NCBI GenBank assembly: GCA_035707965.1
Contig: DASSTJ010000113.1
Span: forward strand, 1-20,387
Direction of reading: 5' to 3'
Source: DASSTJ01 sp035707965
Lineage (GTDB): Bacteria > Actinomycetota > Actinomycetes > Actinomycetales > Angustibacteraceae
DNA: 20,387 nt
The notes beneath the pieces were generated by a model, which did no database searches, was not told the DNA's origin, and was given only the letters and a program-made list of their open reading frames with translations. Positions within the stretch are counted from its first letter, which is position 1, and every line of letters starts with the position of its first letter. Positions 14,552-20,387 of the stretch are shown here, piece after piece. The position numbers were made by a program, and so were the translations under genes.

Positions 14552-15934
14552 TCAGCGCACGGCGTGCAGCGCCGAGGTCGCGAGCAGCGCGGCGGCGTGG
14601 GGCTCGTGCTCGGCCAGCAGCCCGGCCGCGAAGAGCACGTACCGGTCGTCGACGGCGAGCCGGGCGGACGACGGCACGCGCCACCCGCCGCCGTGGTCGG
14701 TGACAGCGGGAGCGAGTGCCCGAGCCCGCGCACCGTCGTCGTGGTGCCGCAGCACCCCGCCCGACCCGATGACGAGCTGGACCTCCGCCAGCGGCCGCGG
14801 CGAGCCGCCCGGAGCCGCCGGACGCCCGTGCCGTCGCACCGCCACGGTCACGGCCAGCCGCGCCAGCGTGACGTCGAGCGCGTGCTGCTCCGCGTCCACC
14901 GGCAGGGACGACGGGTCGGCGGCGACCGAGGACGCGTAGGTCGTCAGCCGGTCGACGTCGACCGTCGACCCACCCGGGCGCACGCGTGAGACCCCCACCC
15001 CGTCGTCCAGCAGTCCCTCAGCCCGCGCCGCCTCCACGACACCAGGCGCGTTCCAGCGCATGCCGAGGTCTCCCTCGACGGTGCGAGCGCGCCAGAGCGT
15101 GGCGACCACGTCCTTGCGCAGCGTGGCGTCCTCACCCTCCGGGGTGATGACCGAGTACACGTCGGTGGTCGCGCCGCCGACGTCCACGACGACCACGTCA
15201 CCGAGCCCCGCGACACCACCGGCGCCGTCAGCGAGCACCTCCACCCCGGCCAGCACGGCGTCCGGGGTCGCGGCGCGCACCATCGACGCGAACGTGCGGC
15301 CACGCGACAGACCCTTGCCGCCGATGACGTGCCGGATGAAGACCTCCCGGATGGCCGCGCGCGCACCGGTGGGCTCCAGCACGCCGATCCGGGGCAGCAC
15401 GTTGGCAGCGATGGTCACCCGGCGGCCTCGCGAGCGCAGCTCGTGCGCTGCCTCGTCGGCCGCGACCGCGTTGCCTGCCAGCACGAACGGCACGGGCAGC
15501 CGCGCGATGCCGAGTCGACGTGCGTTGTGCACCAGCACGTCGGAGTTGCCACCGTCGGTGCCACCGACAAGCAGCACGACGTCCGGCTTGGCGTCGCGCA
15601 ACCCCTTGACCCCCGAGGAGTCCAGCGGCCCCGCGCTCACGTGCACGACCTTCGCGCCGGCCGACAGGCCCACGCGGTGACCGGCCTCCGCCGTCACCTG
15701 TCGTTCGTAGCCGACCACAGCCAGGCGCAGCCCACCGCCCGCGCTGCTGCACGCCAGCACGTCGTCGACCCGTTCTGCCGCAAGGCTCTCGCGGATCGCC
15801 CGGTAGCCCTCGAGGACGTCGGTCACCACCGTCGTCGGGTGCGCGACCGTCGCGACCAGGCTGCCGTCGTCCGTCTCGACCAGGACTGCCTTGGTGAAGG
15901 TCGACCCGAAGTCGACGCACAGCACGCGGCTCAT
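14552..15934 (-). CDS. Glutamate mutase MutL family protein (ASKHA ATPase)
   Basis: The protein has 460 residues. The MutL family has the actin-like fold and is linked to adenosylcobalamin-dependent amino acid mutases, where it is thought to reactivate or assemble the enzyme. Visible nucleotide-binding signatures are DFGSTFTKA (8-16) near the start, GGTDGGN (124-130), VVDVGGATTDVYS (249-261, the second phosphate loop) and IGSGGVLRH in the C-terminal third. The length is normal for the family. No glutamate mutase, aminomutase or cobalamin gene is in the window, so it stands alone. The reading frame looks intact. It should not be confused with the DNA mismatch-repair protein of the same name. 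Confidence 0.88.
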   Translation of the reverse strand: MSRVLCVDFGSTFTKAVLVETDDGSLVATVAHPTTVVTDVLEGYRAIRESLAAERVDDVLACSSAGGGLRLAVVGYERQVTAEAGHRVGLSAGAKVVHVSAGPLDSSGVKGLRDAKPDVVLLVGGTDGGNSDVLVHNARRLGIARLPVPFVLAGNAVAADEAAHELRSRGRRVTIAANVLPRIGVLEPTGARAAIREVFIRHVIGGKGLSRGRTFASMVRAATPDAVLAGVEVLADGAGGVAGLGDVVVVDVGGATTDVYSVITPEGEDATLRKDVVATLWRARTVEGDLGMRWNAPGVVEAARAEGLLDDGVGVSRVRPGGSTVDVDRLTTYASSVAADPSSLPVDAEQHALDVTLARLAVTVAVRRHGRPAAPGGSPRPLAEVQLVIGSGGVLRHHDDGARARALAPAVTDHGGGWRVPSSARLAVDDRYVLFAAGLLAEHEPHAAALLATSALHAVR

Positions 15935-15976
15935 ACCGCCTCAGCTCTCATGCTGGCGCCAGCCCGTCTGAGCGCG

Positions 15977-16006
15977 GCCCGGGTGGACCATCCGCCCCAC
16001 CCGGGC
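15977..16006 (-). terminator. Strong 10-bp-stem hairpin downstream of the cystathionine enzyme gene
   Basis: GCCCGGGTGG (15977-15986) pairs perfectly with CCACCCGGGC (15997-16006) around a 10-base loop. It lies about 100 bp past the stop of the minus-strand cystathionine gene and 43 bp before the MutL-family gene, a fitting place for a terminator. It lacks a T-run, and one arm overlaps the first copy of the 41-bp repeat. Confidence 0.6.
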
Positions 16007-16094
16007 AGGCGAACCCTCCACGCAGCCCGCTCCCCCAGCACGCAGGCCCGCGAGGACCATCCGGCCCGCCCAGGCACGCGAACCCTCCACGCAG
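15985..16094. repeat. 41-bp imperfect direct repeat
   Basis: Bases 15985-16025 and 16054-16094 match at 37 of 41 positions with a period of 69 bp. The last 17 bases (GCGAACCCTCCACGCAG) are identical in both. The pair fills most of the gap between the MutL-family and cystathionine genes. Only the first copy is part of the strong hairpin. Confidence 0.85.
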
Positions 16095-16108
16095 GTGACT
16101 TCGTCCCC

Positions 16109-17281
16109 TCAGGAGAGCGCGCGGTCGAGGTCGGCCAGCAGGTCGTCGGCGTCCTCGATGCCGACGGACAGCCGGATCAGGTCGTCGGGCACCTCGAGCA
16201 CCGACCCCGCGACCGAGGCGTGCGTCATGCGGCCCGGGTGCTCGATCAGCGACTCGACGCCACCGAGCGACTCGCCCAGCGTGAAGACCTCGGCACGCTT
16301 GCAGACACCCAGCGCCTCCTCCACACCCCCGCGCAGGCGGAAGCTCACCATGCCGCCGAACCGACGCATCTGCCGGACGGCGACGTCGTGACCCGGGTGC
16401 TGCTCCAGGCCCGGGTAGAGCACGGACGACACCCGCGGGTGCTGGGCCAGGAACGCGACGACGCGCTCGGCGTTGTCGCAGTGCCGCTCCATGCGCACGC
16501 TCAGCGTCTTGAGCCCGCGCAGCACCAGCCACGCGTCGAACGGCCCCGCGACAGCACCCATCGAGTTCTGGTGGAACGCGATGCGCTCGGCCAGCGCATC
16601 GGCGTCCCCCACGCCAGGAGAGGTCGACGTGACCAGCGCGCCCCCCACGACGTCGGAGTGGCCCCCGCAGTACTTCGTCGTCGAGTGCACGACCACGTCG
16701 GCACCGAGCGTCAACGGGTTCTGCAGGTACGGCGTCGCGAAGGTGTTGTCGACGACCAGCAGCGCCCCCGCGTCGTGCGCGATCTCCGCCAGCGCCGCGA
16801 CGTCGCACACCCCGAGCAGCGGGTTGGTGGGCGTCTCGGCCCAGATCACCGTCGTCTCAGGCCGGACGGCGGCGCGGACGGCGTCGAGGTCACCGAGGTG
16901 CGCGGGCGTGTGCTGAAGTCCCCACGGCTCAGCGACCTTCGAGAACAGCCGGTAGGTGCCGCCGTACGCGTCGTCCGGCACGACGGCGTGGTCACCGGGC
17001 GAGCACACCGCGCGCAGCAGCGTGTCCTCGGCGGCGAGGCCGGACGCGAACGCGAAGCCGCGGTGCCCGTTCTCAAGGGCGGCCAGGCACTCCTCGAGCG
17101 CCGACCGGGTGGGATTCGCGGAGCGCGAGTACTCGTAGCCGCCCCGCAGGCCGCCGACGCCGTCCTGCTTGTACGTCGAGACCTGGTAGATGGGCGGCAC
17201 GACGGCCCCGGTCAGCGGGTCGGCCTGCTGGCCGGCGTGGATCGCGCGCGTGGAGAAGCCGTGGGCGTCAGAAGTGGTCAC
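16109..17281 (-). CDS. metB: Cystathionine gamma-synthase / gamma-lyase
   Basis: This PLP enzyme of trans-sulfuration has 390 residues, the usual length. Gamma-synthase joins cysteine with an activated homoserine on the way to methionine; gamma-lyase runs the reverse route to cysteine. Motifs are YSRSANPTR (51-59), FASGLAAEDTLLRA (78-91), VVDNTFATPYLQNPL (176-190) and the PLP lysine Lys203 in HSTTKYCGGHSD. The late VESLIEHPGRMTHAS motif is family-typical. Sequence motifs do not separate synthase from lyase with certainty; metB is the conventional label. GTG 17281 overlaps the stop of the YczE-like gene (GTGA), so the two are co-translated. A hairpin closes the unit downstream. Confidence 0.93.
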   Translation of the reverse strand: MTTSDAHGFSTRAIHAGQQADPLTGAVVPPIYQVSTYKQDGVGGLRGGYEYSRSANPTRSALEECLAALENGHRGFAFASGLAAEDTLLRAVCSPGDHAVVPDDAYGGTYRLFSKVAEPWGLQHTPAHLGDLDAVRAAVRPETTVIWAETPTNPLLGVCDVAALAEIAHDAGALLVVDNTFATPYLQNPLTLGADVVVHSTTKYCGGHSDVVGGALVTSTSPGVGDADALAERIAFHQNSMGAVAGPFDAWLVLRGLKTLSVRMERHCDNAERVVAFLAQHPRVSSVLYPGLEQHPGHDVAVRQMRRFGGMVSFRLRGGVEEALGVCKRAEVFTLGESLGGVESLIEHPGRMTHASVAGSVLEVPDDLIRLSVGIEDADDLLADLDRALS

Positions 17282-18075
17282 GCCGCGAGGGTATCCGGGC
17301 CGAGGGGGTCCAACGGAGGCACGGGGGCCGGCCGCGAACGCGCACCCTCAGGCACCCTGAACGGTCCCATCATCAGCTGCACCAGCGGGCCGATCGTGAC
17401 CGCGAAGACGACGGTGGCGATCCCGAGCCGACCACCGAGCAGCCAGCCCGTCAGGACCACCACGACCTCGATGGTGGTGCGTACGAAACGCAGCGAGAAT
17501 CGCGTGCGGCGCGTGAAGCCGGTCATCAGTCCGTCACGCGGCCCTGGCCCGAAGCGCGCACCGATGTAGGCGGCCGTGGCTGCTGCGTTCAGCAGGATGC
17601 CCCCCACCACGTACCCGACCCGACCGGCCAGGTGGTCGAGCTCGGGAAGGTGCGCGAGCGTGAGGTCGACGAAGATGCCGATGACGAAGACGTTGCTGAC
17701 GGTGCCGATCCCCGGCCGCTCACGCAACGGGATCCACAACAGCAGCACGACGACGCCGACGGCGATCGACCACTGCCCGATGGTGCCGCCGAGCTGCCGT
17801 ACGAGGCCCTGGTGCAGGACGTCCCAGGGGGTGTTTCCCAGGTCGCTGCGGACGAGCAGCGCCATGCTCACCCCGAACGCGGCCAGGCCGAGGTAGAGCT
17901 GCACGAGCCGACGCACCAGGTGCCGACCGGTGACGCGGTCTCCCAGCGTGCGACGGCCGACGGGGGTCGGCAGGCCGGACAGACCTACGTCGGGGCCGAG
18001 CTGGGCCGCGCCGCGCGGCGACCCGCCCGAGCCGTGCAGGTCCGGCACGCAGGCCTCGCCATCCGTCTTCTTCAC
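17278..18075 (-). CDS. YczE-like integral membrane protein
   Basis: The protein has 265 residues from GTG 18075, supported by GAGAG 6 nt upstream; the frame is open further to 18207 without a convincing start. The first 55 residues are hydrophilic and low in conservation signals. Five to six membrane segments follow (about 57-76, 100-116, 124-142, 152-172, 200-215 and 219-237). Two motifs mark the YczE/YitT-like family: LGNTPWDVLHQGL (79-91) and GPGPRDGLMTG (176-186). Its molecular role is unknown. The family is known to be encoded next to MocR-type regulators, and here it is divergent from one, which strongly supports the call. Its stop overlaps the metB-like start. Confidence 0.85.
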   Translation of the reverse strand: MKKTDGEACVPDLHGSGGSPRGAAQLGPDVGLSGLPTPVGRRTLGDRVTGRHLVRRLVQLYLGLAAFGVSMALLVRSDLGNTPWDVLHQGLVRQLGGTIGQWSIAVGVVVLLLWIPLRERPGIGTVSNVFVIGIFVDLTLAHLPELDHLAGRVGYVVGGILLNAAATAAYIGARFGPGPRDGLMTGFTRRTRFSLRFVRTTIEVVVVLTGWLLGGRLGIATVVFAVTIGPLVQLMMGPFRVPEGARSRPAPVPPLDPLGPDTLAA

Positions 18076-18129
18076 GGTCGACTCTCGTTCACGGTCGGCT
18101 CTTCTTCCACGGGGGCAGCCTGCCATCGC

Positions 18130-18154
18130 ATTGGCCTTGTGTTGTAGAGCCAAT
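18130..18154. promoter_or_regulatory. Palindromic operator candidate between the YczE-like and MocR-type genes
   Basis: ATTGGC (18130-18135) and GCCAAT (18149-18154) are perfect inverted arms 13 bp apart, within 10 bp of the regulator's first possible start codon. The minus-strand reading AGATTGGCTCTA resembles the PdxR half-site as I recall it (AAAGTGG-CTA type). It lies where both promoters must be, so it is the likely binding site of the MocR-type regulator. Confidence 0.6.
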
Positions 18155-18163
18155 CTTGACAGA

Positions 18164-19633
18164 GTGGCTCGCGTGACGACGCGACGGATCGGACCGCGTG
18201 AGCTCACCCGGCTCCTCGGGTCGTGGCCGGCGTCCGGCCAACCGGCCTACGTCGCTCTGGCGGCCCGCGTGCGGCTGCTGGTGCTCGACGGCCGGCTCGC
18301 CGTCGGTGTCCGCCTGCCGCCCGAACGCGAGCTCGCGACCGCCCTCGGCATCAGCCGCACGACGGTGAGCGCGGCCTACGACCTGCTGCGGACCTCGGGG
18401 CACGCGGCGAGCCGGCAGGGCTCCGGAACGTGGACGGCGCTCCCCGCGACGGGCGCGGAGGTGCCCACCTGGGCACCGGAGCCCGCCCCGGCCGGCGTGC
18501 TGGACCTCGCGCACGCGGCACCACCCGCTCCCCCGCAGCTGCACGCGGCGTACACCGCGGCCCTCGACGACCTGCCGCGCGAGCTGCCCGGGCCGGGCTA
18601 CGACTACCGCGGCCTGCCTGCGTTGCGCCGACGGCTGGCCGAGCGCTTCACAGCACGTGGACTGCCCACCTCAGCGGAGCAGGTGCTCGTCACCAGCGGT
18701 GCGCTCCAGGCCGTGCGTCTGGCGATGCTCGCCACCGTGCAGCCCGGCGACCGCGTGCTCGTCGAGCAGCCCGGCTACCCCAACGCCCTGGACGTCGTCA
18801 CCGACCTCGGTGCTCGCCTCGTGCCGGTGCCGATGGCGGACGACGGCTCGGGCCGGCCTGCGTGGGACGTGCCCGGGCTCGAGGCAGCGGTACGCCAGAC
18901 GGCACCACGAGCGGCGTACCTCATCCCCGACTTCCAGAACCCGACCGGCGCGCTGATGCCACCGGACGACCGCGACCGGGTGGCGACGATGCTCCGGCGG
19001 GCGCGCACGGTCGCCGTCGTCGACGAGACGCTGGTCGAGCTCGGCCTGGACACCGACGCGGGGCGGCCGTTCGCCGCGTTCGCCGACGGCCCGATCGTGA
19101 CCGTCGGCTCGGCGAGCAAGGTCTTCTGGGGCGGCCTGCGGGTCGGGTGGCTTCGCGCCGACGCCTCGACCGTCGCGCGGCTCGCCGCACTGCGCTCCCG
19201 CCAGGACCTCTCCAGCCCGGTGCTCGAGCAGCTGGCCTGCGTGCACCTGATGGACGATCTCGACGAGGTACGGACCCATCGCGTCGAGCAGCTGCGGTCG
19301 CAACGGGACGGGCTGGTCGCGCTGGTGCGACACCACCTGCCCGACTGGCGGTTCACCGTGCCGACCGGCGGGCAGGTGCTGTGGTGCGCCCTGCCCGGCC
19401 CCTGGGCCGCGGCCGTCTGCGACGCCGCCGCCGAGCGCGGGGTGCGGCTCACGGCCGGCTCACGCTTCGCGGCCGACGGCACGCTCGAGTCGTCCCTGCG
19501 ACTGCCGTACACGCGTCCCCTCGACGAGCTGGCCGCCGTGGTGCCGCTGCTCGCCGACGCGTGGGCCCAGGTGCAGTCGGCAGCCGGCGGGCCGACGTCC
19601 GGCATCGCCCGGGCCGATCCCTACGTGGTCTGA
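18164..19633 (+). CDS. MocR/PdxR-type regulator (GntR DNA-binding plus aminotransferase domain)
   Basis: This 489-residue regulator has two parts. Residues about 25-92 form a GntR winged helix (LPPERELATALGISRTTVSAAYDLLRTSGHAASRQGSGTW). A linker of about 40 residues joins it to a fold-type I aminotransferase-like domain (about 115-470). That domain keeps PGYPNALD, PDFQNPTGALMP and the PLP lysine Lys319 in the motif SASKVFWGGLRVGW, so it should bind PLP or a PLP adduct as effector. GTG 18164 and GTG 18173 are both possible starts, with little room for a leader, so translation may be leaderless. It is divergent from the YczE-like gene and probably controls it, and through it the cystathionine enzyme. 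It could also regulate vitamin B6 genes elsewhere, as PdxR does. Confidence 0.92.
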   Translation: MARVTTRRIGPRELTRLLGSWPASGQPAYVALAARVRLLVLDGRLAVGVRLPPERELATALGISRTTVSAAYDLLRTSGHAASRQGSGTWTALPATGAEVPTWAPEPAPAGVLDLAHAAPPAPPQLHAAYTAALDDLPRELPGPGYDYRGLPALRRRLAERFTARGLPTSAEQVLVTSGALQAVRLAMLATVQPGDRVLVEQPGYPNALDVVTDLGARLVPVPMADDGSGRPAWDVPGLEAAVRQTAPRAAYLIPDFQNPTGALMPPDDRDRVATMLRRARTVAVVDETLVELGLDTDAGRPFAAFADGPIVTVGSASKVFWGGLRVGWLRADASTVARLAALRSRQDLSSPVLEQLACVHLMDDLDEVRTHRVEQLRSQRDGLVALVRHHLPDWRFTVPTGGQVLWCALPGPWAAAVCDAAAERGVRLTAGSRFAADGTLESSLRLPYTRPLDELAAVVPLLADAWAQVQSAAGGPTSGIARADPYVV

Positions 19634-19689
19634 GCACGGAACAGCCGGCGACGCGCGACCGTTGCACTGGTGGACGCAGAGGAGGCGTG

Positions 19690-20364
19690 ATGTTCGGCTT
19701 CACGAAGATGGCCATGCCCACCGCCGAGGAGGCGCTGCCCGGCCGCTCGGCCACGCCGTACCCGGTGCCCGAGACGCACGCCGTGCTGGGGACACCGCTG
19801 AAGGGTCCGTGGCCCGAGGGCACCCAGGTGCTGTACCTGGCGATGGGCTGCTTCTGGGGCGCCGAGCGCATCTTCTGGCAGACGCCCGGCGTCGTCGCCA
19901 CCGCGGCCGGTTACATGGGTGGCTCCACGCCGAACCCGACGTACGAGGAGGCCTGCACCGGGCGCACCGGCCACGCCGAGACGGTGATGGTGGCCTACGA
20001 CCCGTCGGTGGTGCCGACCGCCCAGCTGCTGAAGATCTTCTGGGAGGCGCACGACCCGACCCAGGGGTTCCGTCAGGGCAACGACCGCGGCACCCAGTAC
20101 CGGTCGGCGATCTACTGGACGACGGACGAGCAGCGCGCGCTGGCCGAGTCGACGGCGCGCACGTACGGCGAGGGCCTGAAGCGCGGTGGCTACGGCGACG
20201 TCACCACCGAGCTGCGCAGCGCCGCGGACGCGGGCGACTTCTACTACGCCGAGGGCTACCACCAGCAGTACCTGCACAAGGTGCCGAACGGCTACTGCGG
20301 TATCGCCGGCACCGGCGTGTCGTGCCCGCTGCCCGGCGCGGGGCCGGCGGCGGCGACCGCCTGA
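19690..20364 (+). CDS. msrA: Peptide methionine (S)-S-oxide reductase, long form
   Basis: MsrA reduces the S-epimer of methionine sulfoxide in proteins and free methionine. The protein has 224 residues. The catalytic motif GCFWGAER carries Cys54. GYMGGSTPNPTYEEACTGRTGHAE and the HDPTQGFRQGNDRGTQYRS region are family hallmarks. The C-terminal GYCGIAGTGVSC supplies recycling cysteines Cys203 and Cys212, as in the E. coli three-cysteine form, so thioredoxin-type recycling is expected. The 45-residue N-terminal extension (KMAMPTAEEALPGR...) is also typical of the long form. AGAGGAGG (19678-19685) lies 4 nt upstream of the ATG. It follows the MocR-type gene by 56 bp on the same strand and may be read through from it. 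Confidence 0.96.
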   Translation: MFGFTKMAMPTAEEALPGRSATPYPVPETHAVLGTPLKGPWPEGTQVLYLAMGCFWGAERIFWQTPGVVATAAGYMGGSTPNPTYEEACTGRTGHAETVMVAYDPSVVPTAQLLKIFWEAHDPTQGFRQGNDRGTQYRSAIYWTTDEQRALAESTARTYGEGLKRGGYGDVTTELRSAADAGDFYYAEGYHQQYLHKVPNGYCGIAGTGVSCPLPGAGPAAATA

Positions 20365-20387
20365 GCGCCAGGTCCCACTGTCGCGGC

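Noticed and set aside
15329..17569. Plus-strand open frame of 746 codons
   Set aside because: It runs opposite the MutL-family, cystathionine and YczE-like genes, all of which have clear motifs; its composition is typical of a shadow.
18223..20364. Extended plus-strand frame that would fuse onto MsrA upstream
   Set aside because: The part before 19690 is the MocR-type gene read out of phase; ATG 19690 has a very strong ribosome site.
1..20387. CRISPR array, tRNA, rRNA, prophage or transposase genes
   Set aside because: No regularly spaced identical repeats, no tRNA or rRNA-like sequence and no mobile-element proteins were found on either strand.

Overview
The window is high-GC DNA from an actinobacterium. 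Codons favour G/C at the third position, GTG starts are common, and stop/start overlaps (ATGA, GTGA, TGATG) join many neighbours. A mycothiol S-conjugate amidase gene (mca) narrows it to mycothiol-producing Actinobacteria. The order DUF4307 gene / mca / greA matches the mycobacterial neighbourhood as I remember it. The overall flavour is Micrococcales (Cellulomonadaceae-like), but that genus-level guess is inference.

Region 1 (1-3497, minus strand) is one transcription unit: an ECF sigma factor, a zinc-finger anti-sigma domain fused to about six membrane segments, an ABC ATPase, a polytopic permease and a lipoprotein cut by the window edge that begins like a nucleoside hydrolase. All junctions overlap except ATPase-permease, where a 165-nt gap holds a perfect 12-bp inverted repeat. 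Upstream of the sigma gene lie a 20-bp direct repeat and a 9-bp-stem hairpin, placed between it and a divergent SDR oxidoreductase gene (3713-4465). This sigma/anti-sigma/ABC unit is the best candidate for an undescribed signalling system.

Region 2 (4466-7158) holds a small membrane protein gene coupled to mca (both minus), then a divergent DUF4307 membrane protein gene and greA (plus). A nested hairpin follows greA. Region 3 (7184-10481, minus) holds a DrrA/DrrB-type ABC-2 exporter pair and a short ACT-containing threonine deaminase. Region 4 (10532-12927, minus) is an overlapping pair: a small helical protein and a DUF1023-type alpha/beta hydrolase. Region 5 (13074-15934, minus) holds an AI-2E family permease and an orphan MutL-type ASKHA ATPase.

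Region 6 (15935-20364) begins with an intergenic stretch carrying a 41-bp imperfect direct repeat and a strong hairpin. Next come a cystathionine gamma-synthase/lyase gene and, overlapping it upstream, a YczE-like membrane protein gene (both minus). A divergent MocR-type (GntR-aminotransferase) regulator gene follows, with a palindrome in the shared promoter region. The last gene is a long-form msrA. Sulfur and thiol metabolism recurs in the window (mca, cystathionine enzyme, msrA). No tRNA, rRNA, CRISPR array, transposase or phage gene was seen, and no gene-free stretch exceeds about 220 bases.
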